Source: Streptomyces sp. MBT53 (GTDB taxonomy: Bacteria; Actinomycetota; Actinomycetes; Streptomycetales; Streptomycetaceae). From it: a DNA stretch of 61,798 nucleotides. The translations under genes and the position numbers were made by a program. The stretch lies in NCBI RefSeq assembly GCF_016654115.1, contig NZ_JAEQAZ010000032.1, positions 1 to 61,798 of the forward strand. Direction: 5' to 3'. Below are positions 7,105 through 16,199 of this stretch, piece after piece (the stretch's first letter is position 1; each line of letters begins with the position of its first letter). Below the pieces are notes generated by a model. The model ran no database searches. It was not told the origin of the DNA and was given only the letters and a program-made list of their open reading frames with translations.

Positions 7105-10100
7105 GTGAGCAATGCACCCCAGCACGCGGACGGCACGGACCGTGACCTCGGCAAGAGCGATGCCCCCGGCGGAGGCCACGCGGGAATCCGCCGTAGAACC
7201 ATGCTCGTGGCGACGGCCGGCGCGGTGCCGGTAGTGGCCGGTGCCGTCGGCGGCCCGGCCACCGCGCAGGCGGCACCGTCCGGCCGTCCGGACGCCTCGG
7301 TGACCGGACTGACCGCGGAACACCGCACCGACCCCGTGGGCGTGGACGCCGAACGGCCGCGCCTCGGCTGGCACATGCGGTCCGCCTCGCGCGGGCGGAG
7401 CCAAGGGGCGTACCGGATCCTGGTGGCGAGCGCACCGGACAGGCTGACCGCCGGTCGCGCGGACGTCTGGGACAGCGGTCGCGTGCGCTCCGCCGATTCC
7501 GTGGCCGTCCGCTACGCGGGCAGGGCCCTGAACGCCTCGACCCGCTACCACTGGACGGTCACCGTCTGGGACGCCGAAGGCCGTTCGGTCGGCACTGCGC
7601 CTCGCGCCTTCTTCGAGACCGGCCTCATGAGCACCGACGGCGTCGGCGGATGGGCGGGCGCGCAGTGGATCGGGATGAAGGGGAAGGCCCCCAACTCGGC
7701 CGGGGCGCCGATGTTTCGGAGGCAAGTGGTCCTGAGGAAGGGGGTCCGCGAGGCGCGGCTGTACGTCTCCGCCCTCGGCGTGTACGAGGCCTACGTCAAC
7801 GGACGCCACGTGACCGTCCCACAGGACGACGGCACCGCGATCGAACTGCTCCCCCCGGGCTCGACGAACTACGACGCGCGCGTCAACTACATGACGTACG
7901 ACGTCACGGACCTCGTGACGCGAGAGCGCGGGGACGTCACCCTCGGGTTCGTCCTGGGCAACGGCTGGTACAACGGCCGTATATCCGACGGCAGTACGTA
8001 CTACTCGGCGGACGGCAACGCCCTCGCCGTCAAGGTCAAGCTGCTGATCCGGTACGCCGACGGGACGTCGCAGACGGTCGTCACCGGGCCGGACGGCGGT
8101 TGGAAGGCGACCGACACCGGCCCCTACCGCGCCGACGACATCTACGACGGCCAGACCTACGACGCCCGGTTGGAGCTGCCGGGCTGGGCGGAGCGGGGGT
8201 TCGACGACTCCGCCTGGTCGGACGTGGAGCGAGTCGCCTTCGACGACAAGTTCCCGGACGCGCGGCTCCTCGCCTACCCGGGCGAGACCGCGCGCTTCCT
8301 GCACCGCTGGGACCGGCGACCGCGGTCGATCACCGTCGCCACGGGGGTGACCGGGCAGGACGGCAGCCCCAACGGCAGGGGCCGTATCGTCGTGGACCCC
8401 GCCCGGACGGTGACCGACCCCGCGAAGGCGGCCTCCGCCCCGGTCACGATCGGCAGCGGCGAGACGGCCGTCTTTGACCTCGGCCAGAACATGGTCGGCG
8501 TGGCCCGCTACAGCCTGCGCGGACCCGCCGGAGCCAAGGTCGAGTTCAGGTTCGGCGAGATGCTCAACGACGACAGCGCCGGCGCCGACGGCCCCGAGGG
8601 TTCCCTCTACCGGGCCAATCTCCGCAGCGCCAAGGCCACCAGCACGTACGTCATGAAAGGGAACCGGCACGGGGAGACCCACCAGGACTCCCTGACCTTC
8701 TACGGCTTCCGGTACGTGTCCGTCACGGCGACGGACACCGTCACGATCACCGGTCTGACCGGCAAGGTCGCCACGTCCGCGATCCGCGAGATCGGCACCT
8801 TCACGACCGACGATCCCGACGTCAACCAGCTGGCGAGCAACATCCGTTGGGGTCAGCGCGGCAACTACCTCTGGGTGCCGACCGACTGCCCGCAGCGCGA
8901 CGAACGCCTCGGCTGGACCGGCGACACCCAGGTCTTCTCCACGACCGGTCTGTACAACGTGGACGCCGGGGTCTTCCTCAGTCACTTCCAGGACACGGTC
9001 GTCGACTCCCAGGCCATCTACGGTACGGACAAGGCCCAGTTCACCGGGGTCGCCCCCACCGGACGTTTCAACTTCCCGGGTGGTGGCAGCGGTTGGGCGG
9101 ACGCCGGTGTCATCGTGCCGTGGGCCGTGTGGCAGATGACCGGGGACGCGACCGTCGTCAAGGACAACTGGCCCGCGATGACCCGCTACCTGGACTGGAT
9201 CCAGGAGCAGACCGGCGACACCTACGCCGGACAGGGCTCCCTCACCGGCGACTGGCTGGGGCCCCAGAAGACCAGCGCCCAGCTGATGAGCGACGTCTAC
9301 TACGGCTACAGCACCCGGCTGATGGCACAGCTGGCCCGCGCGATCGGCAGGACGGCCGAAGGGGACGCGTACGACCGGCTGTTCGGACGCATCAGGCAGG
9401 CGTTCATCACCAAGTACCTGAGCACAGCGGGCGGCACGGTCACGGTCAGGTCCAGCCTCGGGGACGCCTCCCCGATCGAACCGGGCTCCGACCCCAACCA
9501 GAAGACGGAGGACAACAGCCAGACCGCGCTGCTCTGGGTCCTCAAGCTCGGCTTCTACGAGACGGAGGCCCAACACCGCACACTCGTGGGCCTGTTGGCG
9601 GACAACATCGGCAACGACGCGGCCTACAAGGCGGCGCACCCGAACAGCAGCCGGGTCAGGTACGCCGAGAACACGCTGTCCGTCGGCTTCCTCGGCGTCA
9701 ACGTCCTCGCCCCCGTCCTCACCGACGAGGGGCGCGCGGACCTGGCGTACAGGCTGCTCCACCAGGACGCCCTGCCGTCCTGGCTGTTCTCCGTGAAGAA
9801 CGGCGCCACCACCGTCTGGGAGCGATGGAACTCCTACTCCAAGGAGGACGGGTTCGGGCCGGTCAGCATGAACTCCTTCAACCACTACGCCTACGGCGCG
9901 ATCATGGAGTGGATGTACGCCTACATGGCCGGCATCGCCCGCGACCCGGACAGCCCCGGCTTCAAGCACTTCGTCCTGCGACCCCACGTCGATCCCACCG
10001 GCAGGATCACGCAGGTGTCGGGCTCGCACGAGTCGCCGTACGGCGAGATCAGGAGCGAGTGGAAGACGGAGGACGGAGGCGGGAGCCTCGTGTACGACGC

Positions 10101-10281
10101 GCTCGTGCCCGCCAACAGCGAGGCGACGCTGCGGCTTTCCGCCGTTTCCGCCGATGCCGTCCGCGAAGGACGGACTCCGCTGGCCCAGGTGGACGGGGTG
10201 CGTCTCCTGGGCCACAAGGACGGCGTGGCCTCGTACAGGTTGCCCTCGGGCCGATACCACCTGACCGCCCGGCTCCGCTGA
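7105..10281 (+). CDS. Secreted GH78 alpha-L-rhamnosidase
   Basis: A 1058-aa enzyme releasing terminal alpha-L-rhamnose from plant rhamnosides. Residues about 28-57 form a Tat signal (GIRRRTMLVATAGA then ATAQA). An N-terminal Fn3-like domain (RLGWHMRSASRGRSQGAYRI) and two beta-sandwich domains precede the (alpha/alpha)6 barrel. The barrel holds the GH78 signature DCPQRDERLGWTGD, with D594, E600 (expected general acid) and W604 in the family spacing. The later GATTVWERW segment (E906) probably carries the general base, followed by the conserved FNHYAYGA. A C-terminal beta-sandwich closes the protein. The GTG at 7105 is chosen because GAAGGGA lies about 8 nt upstream. As last gene of the LacI-controlled operon it supplies the sugar imported by the upstream transporter. 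Confidence 0.93.
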   Translation: MSNAPQHADGTDRDLGKSDAPGGGHAGIRRRTMLVATAGAVPVVAGAVGGPATAQAAPSGRPDASVTGLTAEHRTDPVGVDAERPRLGWHMRSASRGRSQGAYRILVASAPDRLTAGRADVWDSGRVRSADSVAVRYAGRALNASTRYHWTVTVWDAEGRSVGTAPRAFFETGLMSTDGVGGWAGAQWIGMKGKAPNSAGAPMFRRQVVLRKGVREARLYVSALGVYEAYVNGRHVTVPQDDGTAIELLPPGSTNYDARVNYMTYDVTDLVTRERGDVTLGFVLGNGWYNGRISDGSTYYSADGNALAVKVKLLIRYADGTSQTVVTGPDGGWKATDTGPYRADDIYDGQTYDARLELPGWAERGFDDSAWSDVERVAFDDKFPDARLLAYPGETARFLHRWDRRPRSITVATGVTGQDGSPNGRGRIVVDPARTVTDPAKAASAPVTIGSGETAVFDLGQNMVGVARYSLRGPAGAKVEFRFGEMLNDDSAGADGPEGSLYRANLRSAKATSTYVMKGNRHGETHQDSLTFYGFRYVSVTATDTVTITGLTGKVATSAIREIGTFTTDDPDVNQLASNIRWGQRGNYLWVPTDCPQRDERLGWTGDTQVFSTTGLYNVDAGVFLSHFQDTVVDSQAIYGTDKAQFTGVAPTGRFNFPGGGSGWADAGVIVPWAVWQMTGDATVVKDNWPAMTRYLDWIQEQTGDTYAGQGSLTGDWLGPQKTSAQLMSDVYYGYSTRLMAQLARAIGRTAEGDAYDRLFGRIRQAFITKYLSTAGGTVTVRSSLGDASPIEPGSDPNQKTEDNSQTALLWVLKLGFYETEAQHRTLVGLLADNIGNDAAYKAAHPNSSRVRYAENTLSVGFLGVNVLAPVLTDEGRADLAYRLLHQDALPSWLFSVKNGATTVWERWNSYSKEDGFGPVSMNSFNHYAYGAIMEWMYAYMAGIARDPDSPGFKHFVLRPHVDPTGRITQVSGSHESPYGEIRSEWKTEDGGGSLVYDALVPANSEATLRLSAVSADAVREGRTPLAQVDGVRLLGHKDGVASYRLPSGRYHLTARLR

Positions 10282-10352
10282 CCTGCCGCCAGATGTCGTG
10301 CACGGAGAGCCCGTTGCTGCACGGGACTTGGGGCACGGTTCGGCGAGGTGGG

Positions 10353-10377
10353 GCGAGGGCTTTGGAGAGGCCCTCGC
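10353..10377. terminator. Hairpin between convergent genes
   Basis: An 8-bp stem GCGAGGGC / GCCCTCGC with a 9-nt loop lies between the convergent rhamnosidase and MFS genes. There is no T tract, as is usual in this group. The rest of 10282-10561 shows no gene I can support. Confidence 0.45.
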
Positions 10378-10561
10378 GAAGTTCCGCCACCGATGCTGTG
10401 GCCCCCCGGAGCGTCCAGGAATTCCGCTTGCTCCGAGGCGTCGAGGGTGGATTTGGTCATCCAGCCAAGGGCGTGTGAACTGCAGTCGGCAGGGATCACT
10501 CGTACCTGGCCCGGTTTGCTGAAGTTCCGACTTTCCTTGTGGCAGGTCGGAGGTCGTTCTC

Positions 10562-11872
10562 TCATTGATGAGAGGGCGGCCTTTCGGCCACGGCTTCGGC
10601 TTCGGGCTTGGGCTCGGGTTCCTCGAGCGGGATGTCGCGCATGCCTCGTAGCGGTGAGAAGAACAGCCACAGTCCCGCGCAGCAGCCGCCGATCACGGCG
10701 ATCCACAACGTGGTCCGGACGCCGAGCGCGGTGGCGAGTGCGCCGCCGGCCAGGCCGCCGAGCGGCAGGGTGCCCCAGGTGACCCAGCGGGCTGCGGCGC
10801 TGACCCGGCCGAGCATCTCCGGAGGGCAGGCGGCCTGGCGGTAGCTGGTCAGGGAGATGCCCGCGACGGTCGAGGAGAAGGTCCACGAGATCCAGCCGAC
10901 GCCGAACAGCAGGACCCACCAACCGTGCCCGGCCAGGGGGATGAGCAGACCGGGCAGCGACAGCACGGTCATCGAGATCCAGCTGATCCGCGCCGAGCCG
11001 AACCTCAGGGCGAGGAACCGTGCCGCCACACCGCCCGCCACCCCGCCGACGGCCCCGAGCGCCAGCAGCAGCCCGACCAGGCCCGGCCGTAGATGCAGCG
11101 TGCGGATCAGGAATATCGGGCCGAGGGTCTCCACCATGATGACGAAGAAGTTGGCGGTGCCGTTGAACGCCACCGAGTTGCGCAGGATGGGGTCGCGGAA
11201 GACGTGGTCGAGGCCCTCACGGATCTGCGACCGCAGCGTGGGACGCCGGTCGGTCCGTGGCCGGGTACGGTGCGGTTCACGGGTACGGATCGCCGACAAC
11301 GAGCACGCCGAGAACGCGAAGGAGATCGCGTCGGCGGCCATCGCCCCGGCGGCGCCCACCAGCGTCACCAGCCCGGCGCCCGTACTGGGTCCGGCGATCT
11401 GCGCGACCGACCGGGAGGCGGCGAGTTTGCCGTTGCCGTCCATGAGCCGGCCGCGGTCGAGGACCGTCGGCAGATAGGCCTGGTAGGCGACCGAGAAGAA
11501 CACGGAGAGCACGCCGGAGACCAGTGCGACAACGTAGAGCTGAGCGAGCGTCAGCGCTCCGGCGGCGTGGGCCAGCGGCACCGAGCCGATCACCACGAAC
11601 TGCGCGAGGTCGCACCAGATCATCAGCCGGCGCTTGGCGATCCGGTCCACTATCGCGCCGGCCGGCAGCGCCACCAGGAGAAACGCACTTGTCTCCGCCG
11701 CCGCCAGCAGGCCGACCTGGAACGCGGAGGCATCCAACAACACGACGGCGACCAACGGCAGGGCGAGAACGGTGATCTGCGTCCCCATCTCACTGACCGT
11801 CTGGCCGCCCCACAACAGCAGGAATTCGCGATTGCGCCAGATCGAGGAACGCGTTCCGCTGTCGTCGGCCAT
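10562..11872 (-). CDS. MFS transporter (EntS/MFS_3-type exporter)
   Basis: A 436-aa membrane protein with about 12 predicted segments in two halves. The N-terminal half contains LWGGQTVSEMGTQITVLALP and the loop DRIAKRRLMIWCDLAQ, matching the MFS_3 (enterobactin-exporter-like) drug and metabolite exporters common in streptomycetes. A basic loop (RTREPHRTRPRTDRRPTLR) joins the halves, and the C-terminal tail is Glu/Pro-rich and cytoplasmic. The ATG at 11872 begins MADDSGTRSSIWRNREF, the usual family start. It is divergent from the GH3 lipoprotein gene with a 198-bp spacer that should hold both promoters. Substrate unknown. Confidence 0.88.
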   Translation of the reverse strand: MADDSGTRSSIWRNREFLLLWGGQTVSEMGTQITVLALPLVAVVLLDASAFQVGLLAAAETSAFLLVALPAGAIVDRIAKRRLMIWCDLAQFVVIGSVPLAHAAGALTLAQLYVVALVSGVLSVFFSVAYQAYLPTVLDRGRLMDGNGKLAASRSVAQIAGPSTGAGLVTLVGAAGAMAADAISFAFSACSLSAIRTREPHRTRPRTDRRPTLRSQIREGLDHVFRDPILRNSVAFNGTANFFVIMVETLGPIFLIRTLHLRPGLVGLLLALGAVGGVAGGVAARFLALRFGSARISWISMTVLSLPGLLIPLAGHGWWVLLFGVGWISWTFSSTVAGISLTSYRQAACPPEMLGRVSAAARWVTWGTLPLGGLAGGALATALGVRTTLWIAVIGGCCAGLWLFFSPLRGMRDIPLEEPEPKPEAEAVAERPPSHQ

Positions 11873-12070
11873 TCGTCGGATGGTGTCAGCGCGGCCCCGC
11901 TCATGTCCATGCCGCCCTCAGCCGCAGACATAGGCGAAATTCCGTCAGCTCCTTGCGGCCGGCCGGTTGTGAGTCAGGTCACCGAACTTTTCCTGTGCAC
12001 CGCACAACTCACTGAGTGGACAGCGGTGCCGCACAGGCCCCGGACAGCACTCGCCTTGCACAGGAGCGAA

Positions 12071-13333
12071 GTGAAGATCTCGGAAGACCCGGAACGTACG
12101 GTCCGGCGTGCGCGGTTGACGCGGATTCCCCGGTTGTTCATCGCGCTGGCGGTGACGACCGTCGCCGCGGTCGGCTGCGGTGACGTACAGCCCGGAGCCG
12201 ACAGCCCCGACCGGTCCACCTCCACCTCCGCCGTGCCCACGACCGGAGCCTCGCCTGCCGCTTCCTCCTGCGCCGCTCGTGTCCTGGCGGGAATGAGCCG
12301 GTCGCAGCGGGTCGGCCAGTTGTTCATGGGTGCAGTCTCGGCGGGGCCGGACGCCACCGTCGGCAGCGAGCGGGCGCAGGTGGCGGTGTTGAAGCGGCAT
12401 GACGTCGGTTCGGTCATTCTCATGGGTCCCGTTCGGTCCGGGCTGAGCGGCGTGCGGGGGGTGGTGGGCGACATCGGGCAGCTCGACCTGTCGGTGGCTC
12501 ACACCACGGTCGGCACCCTGGTCGCCACGGACCAGGAGGGCGGGCAGGTCCAGCAGTTGAGCGGGGCGGGATTCACCGACATCCCGAGCGCCCAGGTGCA
12601 GGGCGGGTGGACCGCGTCCCGGCTGCAACAGCAGGCGGCCGGCTGGGCGGAGGAACTGCACGAGGCGGGCGTACGCCTCGATCTCGCCCCCATCGCGGAC
12701 GTGGTGCCCGTCTCGATCGGCCGGGCGAACGGCCCGATCGGCCGGTACGACCGGCAGTTCGGTTCCGGTCCGGAGACGGTCGGCGGCCAGGACGGCGCCT
12801 TCGTCAGGGGGTTCGGCCAGGCGCACGTCCTCACCACGCTCAAGCACTTCCCGGGGCTCGGCCGGGTCCGGGACAACACCGACACCACGGCCGGTGTCAC
12901 GGACACGACCCTGACCCGCGACGCGCTGGATCTGAACTCCTTCCGCACCGGGATCGCCGCCGGCGCACGGTTCGTCATGGTGTCGCTCGCGACCTACACA
13001 CGGATCGACCCGGCGCACCAAGCCGTGTTCTCGACCACCGTGATCGACGGAATGCTCCGCAAGGATCTGGGATTCGACGGCGTCGTCGTCTCCGACGACC
13101 TCGGCAACGCGGCCGCCGTCCAGGCCGTTCCGCCGGGGCGGCGGGCGCTGGCGTTCCTGCGGGCTGGCGGGGACCTCGTCGTGACGGTGGACACGGACGA
13201 CGTACCTGCCATGACCTCCGCCGTCCTCGACGCGACGCGGTCCGACCGGGTACTGCGGACCCGTGTCGACGCGAGTGTGCGGCGCGTCCTCGCGGCGAAG
13301 CAGGCGGCCGGCCTGATGACCTGCCCCGCCTGA
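12071..13333 (+). CDS. GH3 beta-N-acetylhexosaminidase-like lipoprotein (NagZ family)
   Basis: A 420-aa lipoprotein: the signal ends at the lipobox AAVGC, followed by a Ser/Thr/Pro linker. The GH3 barrel has VATDQEGGQVQQL, LAPIADVVP and KHFPGLGRVRDNTDTT; the nucleophile is expected in the motif VVSDDLGN. NagZ enzymes normally read KHFPG-H-G-x4-D-S-H and use the Asp-His dyad as acid/base; here the last positions are D-N-T, so that histidine is absent, as I recall for other secreted actinobacterial members. The GTG at 12071 is chosen for the AGGAG 5 nt upstream and the immediate signal peptide. Likely acts on cell-wall or chitin-derived sugars outside the membrane. Its 3' end runs into a tandem repeat (13311-13381). 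Confidence 0.85.
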   Translation: MKISEDPERTVRRARLTRIPRLFIALAVTTVAAVGCGDVQPGADSPDRSTSTSAVPTTGASPAASSCAARVLAGMSRSQRVGQLFMGAVSAGPDATVGSERAQVAVLKRHDVGSVILMGPVRSGLSGVRGVVGDIGQLDLSVAHTTVGTLVATDQEGGQVQQLSGAGFTDIPSAQVQGGWTASRLQQQAAGWAEELHEAGVRLDLAPIADVVPVSIGRANGPIGRYDRQFGSGPETVGGQDGAFVRGFGQAHVLTTLKHFPGLGRVRDNTDTTAGVTDTTLTRDALDLNSFRTGIAAGARFVMVSLATYTRIDPAHQAVFSTTVIDGMLRKDLGFDGVVVSDDLGNAAAVQAVPPGRRALAFLRAGGDLVVTVDTDDVPAMTSAVLDATRSDRVLRTRVDASVRRVLAAKQAAGLMTCPA

Positions 13334-13381
13334 TGACCTGCCCGGCCGCCTGATGGCCTGCGCCGCCTGACGACCTGCCCT
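13311..13381. repeat. Four-copy tandem repeat at the GH3 gene end
   Basis: Four imperfect units of 17-20 bp (13311-13327, 13328-13347, 13348-13364, 13365-13381) follow GCCTGATGACCTGCCCC. The first unit and the start of the second are coding and hold the stop; the rest is untranslated. Confidence 0.75.
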
Positions 13382-13388
13382 GCCTGAG

Positions 13389-13408
13389 GCCGGCCTCGTA
13401 CGGCCGGC
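13389..13408 (+). terminator. Hairpin terminator after the GH3 gene
   Basis: A perfect 7-bp stem GCCGGCC / GGCCGGC with loop TCGTAC lies 55 bp after the GH3 stop and about 100 bp before the next gene. Confidence 0.55.
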
Positions 13409-13506
13409 ACACACACGCGTGCCATGCCGCGGGTGACGACGTCCCGCCACGGCGGGCGAGCCCGCACCCCCGCACCGCACACACCGAGGCAAGGAGCCCC
13501 CACGCC

Positions 13507-15144
13507 ATGCGCATCACTTCCATCGGCCATGCCGGCCTGCTGCTGGAGACGGCCGCCGGACGGATCGTCTGCGACCCCTGGTTCACCCCGGCCTACTTCG
13601 GTTCCTGGGTGCCGTTCCCCGACAACACGGGCATCGACCCCGGTCCGCTCACCCATGCCGACTACCTCCACGTCTCCCATCTGCACCGCGACCACTTCGA
13701 CCCCGACTGGCTGAAGCGGCACATGTCGAAGGACGTGACGGTGCTGCTGCCGGACTATCCCGTCCCGCATCTGCGCGACGCCCTCGCCGACCTCGGGTTC
13801 CACCGGTTCGTGCAGACCCGGAACGACGAGGTCACGGAACTGGACGGCGGACTGAGAGTCCTCATCAGCGCTCTGGTCTCCCCGACCGACGGACCGATCG
13901 GAGACTCGGCGCTGGCGGTCGACGACGGCCGGGTGCGGGTGTTCAACCAGAACGACGCCCGCCCGGTCGCGTCGGGCCCCATCGAGGAGTTCGGGCCGCT
14001 GCACGCGCACTTCCTGCAGTTCTCCGGCGCCATCTGGTACCCGATGGTCTACGACTTCCCGGAGCGGATGAAACGGACCCTCGGGCAGCGCAAACGCCTC
14101 AACGGCATGGCGCGGGCGCTCAGTTACATCGAGCAGTACCGGGCGTCGCACGTGCTGCCGTTCGCGGGGCCGCCCTGCTTCCTGGACGAGGACCTGTTCC
14201 ACCTCAACGACTTCGGCCAGGACGACACCAACGTGTTCCCCGACCAGTTCGCCTTCCTGGACTTTCTGCGCGAACGGGGGAGGGACAACGCGCATCTGTT
14301 CCTCACCGGCACCACGGTCGAGCTGACCCCGGACCACGAGTGCGCGGTGACACAGATACCGGACGAGGAGATCGCGCGCATCCGGGACCGGCGCCCGTAC
14401 CTGCTGGCGTACCAGCAGAAGACCCGGCCGGTCATCGACCGCATCCTCGGTGAACTGCCGCAGGACCGCTCGGACTTGGTCGGCCGGCTCAAGGAGTGGG
14501 TCGAACCGCTGCTGCGGACCGCCGACCACACCTGCGCCGGAGTGAACGGCCGCATCCTGCTCGACGTCGGGGCCGTGGACGGCGGAGACGACGAGGCGAT
14601 CGTCTTCGACTTCCTCAGCCGCGAGATCGTCGCGCACGACGGCCGGCCGTTCCGCTACCGGTTCCGCGCGGCAAGACCCCTGATCGAGCGGCTCGTTCGG
14701 GACCGGGCCGAGGACTGGGTGAACGAACTGTTCCTGTCGTGCCGCTTCGAGGCGTCCCGCTCGGGGCCGTACAACGAATTCGTCTATACCTTCTTCAAGT
14801 CGCTGTCGCAGGCCCGGATGGCGTACGTGGAGGGCTACTACGCGGAGTCGTCCGGGGTCGAGGAGTACGCCCTCGCCGACGGCCATGTGGTCCAGCGCCA
14901 CTGCCCGCATCTCAAGGCCGACCTGGTCCGTTTCGGCACCGTCGCCGACGGTGTACTGACCTGCCGACTGCACGGATGGGAGTTCGAGTTGGCGACCGGG
15001 CGCTGTCTGACCAGCGACGACCGCAAGCTCGCCGTCCGGCCGCAGGAGCCGCTCGACACCCCGCCCGGCGAGGCGGACGCTGCGTACCCGCGGATCGCCG
15101 GTGGCTTCCCGGCCGACCCGGCGGTGAACGGCATCACCTCCTGA
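13507..15144 (+). CDS. Metallo-beta-lactamase-fold protein fused to a C-terminal Rieske domain
   Basis: A 545-aa cytoplasmic protein with two domains. Residues 1-250 form an UlaG-like metallo-beta-lactamase fold: GHAGLLLETAAGRIVCDPWF, then the metal motif H58-L-H60-R-D62-H63. Residues about 440-520 form a Rieske [2Fe-2S] domain with C466-P-H468 and C486-R-L-H489. The same two folds occur in opposite order in vertebrate CMP-N-acetylneuraminate hydroxylase, so an oxygen-dependent hydroxylase role is conceivable but unproven. ATG 13507 is preceded by AAGGAG. The gene is 101 bp upstream of an ornithine-cyclodeaminase-family gene in the same direction, suggesting a shared pathway. I do not know the substrate. 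Confidence 0.85.
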   Translation: MRITSIGHAGLLLETAAGRIVCDPWFTPAYFGSWVPFPDNTGIDPGPLTHADYLHVSHLHRDHFDPDWLKRHMSKDVTVLLPDYPVPHLRDALADLGFHRFVQTRNDEVTELDGGLRVLISALVSPTDGPIGDSALAVDDGRVRVFNQNDARPVASGPIEEFGPLHAHFLQFSGAIWYPMVYDFPERMKRTLGQRKRLNGMARALSYIEQYRASHVLPFAGPPCFLDEDLFHLNDFGQDDTNVFPDQFAFLDFLRERGRDNAHLFLTGTTVELTPDHECAVTQIPDEEIARIRDRRPYLLAYQQKTRPVIDRILGELPQDRSDLVGRLKEWVEPLLRTADHTCAGVNGRILLDVGAVDGGDDEAIVFDFLSREIVAHDGRPFRYRFRAARPLIERLVRDRAEDWVNELFLSCRFEASRSGPYNEFVYTFFKSLSQARMAYVEGYYAESSGVEEYALADGHVVQRHCPHLKADLVRFGTVADGVLTCRLHGWEFELATGRCLTSDDRKLAVRPQEPLDTPPGEADAAYPRIAGGFPADPAVNGITS

Positions 15145-15245
15145 CCCCACCGCCTTCCGGCCGGGACGCCGTACGAACGGCCGCCCAAGAACCACGAGTT
15201 CATCGTTGATCCCAGGGGTCCTCTCGCGTCAGGATTCGTGCTGCG

Positions 15246-16199
15246 ATGACATCTTTCGAGCACCTTCCGATCCTCTCCGCCGCCGACGTCGAGCGGGCCC
15301 TGACCCGGGACCGGGCGGCAGCGGCCCTGACTCGCGCGCTTCGGGCGGGACTTGAGCCGGGCGAGGACCTGGAGCGGTCCGTCCTCGACGTGGCCGGCGG
15401 TCAGTTGCTGCTCATGCCGTCGGCGGGGGCAGCCGCCGTAGGTCTGAAGGCGGTGACGCTCGCCCCGGGAAATCCGGGCCGCGGACTGCCCCGGATCCAG
15501 GGCGCCTACCTGCTGTTCGGCGCGGAGACGCTCGAACTGCGGGCCATCATGGACGGGGTCGCGGTGACGAACCTTCGCACGCCGGCCGTCTCCGTCGCGG
15601 CGACCGATCCGCTGCTCACCCGGTTCACCCGGCCGATCGAGCTGGTGGTCTTCGGCGCGGGCCCCCAGGCGGTCGGCCACGTGGACGCGATCCGGGGCAG
15701 CCGCTCGGTCGAGCTGGCCGACGTCACCTATGTGGTTCGCCGCCCCGACCGGGCTCGCGAGCAGCTGCCGCCCCACGCCACGGTCGTCGCCGCGGACTCA
15801 CCGGAGGTGCCGGCACGGCTGGGGCGGGCACAGGTGGTGGTCTGTGCCACCAGTGCCCGTGGCCCGCTGTTCGACTCCGCGCATGTCACGGACGGTTCGG
15901 TCGTCATCGCGGTCGGGTCCCATGAGCCGGACGTGCGTGAGCTGGACGGTTCGCTGATGGCCCGCGCGAACGTCGTCGTCGAAGACGTGGGCACGGCGTT
16001 GCGTGAGGCCGGGGACGTCGTCCTGGCGATCCGCGAGGGTCGCCTCCGCGCCGACGAGCTGATCCCGATGGCGGACGTCGTCCGGGGGACGCGCACCCTC
16101 GCCCCGGACCGCACCGCGGTCTTCAAGAGCGTGGGAATGTCCTGGCAGGACCTGGTCGTGGCCGAGGAAATCGTCGAACAGCACCTGCGCGGCCGATGA
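15246..16199 (+). CDS. Ornithine cyclodeaminase / mu-crystallin family protein
   Basis: A 317-aa NAD(P)-dependent enzyme. K68 (in GLKAV) and R111 (in NLRTPA) match the substrate-binding Lys and Arg of the family; the Rossmann motif is ELVVFGAGPQAVGHVDAIR (about 132-150). Late VGSHEPDVRELD and VVVEDVGTALREAGDV are also family hallmarks. Members range from true ornithine cyclodeaminase to alanine dehydrogenase, ketimine reductase and SbnB-type enzymes, so only the class is assigned. It follows the Rieske/MBL fusion gene and is probably co-transcribed with it. Confidence 0.85.
   Translation: MTSFEHLPILSAADVERALTRDRAAAALTRALRAGLEPGEDLERSVLDVAGGQLLLMPSAGAAAVGLKAVTLAPGNPGRGLPRIQGAYLLFGAETLELRAIMDGVAVTNLRTPAVSVAATDPLLTRFTRPIELVVFGAGPQAVGHVDAIRGSRSVELADVTYVVRRPDRAREQLPPHATVVAADSPEVPARLGRAQVVVCATSARGPLFDSAHVTDGSVVIAVGSHEPDVRELDGSLMARANVVVEDVGTALREAGDVVLAIREGRLRADELIPMADVVRGTRTLAPDRTAVFKSVGMSWQDLVVAEEIVEQHLRGR

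Noticed and set aside
7006..10260. A 1084-codon minus-strand open frame opposite the rhamnosidase
   Set aside because: Shadow of the GH78 gene; the GH78 frame has all catalytic motifs and a Tat signal.
10282..10561. Minus-strand codons between rhamnosidase and MFS that could look like a short protein
   Set aside because: Several short frames in different phases, no start with ribosome site, no family similarity I can name.
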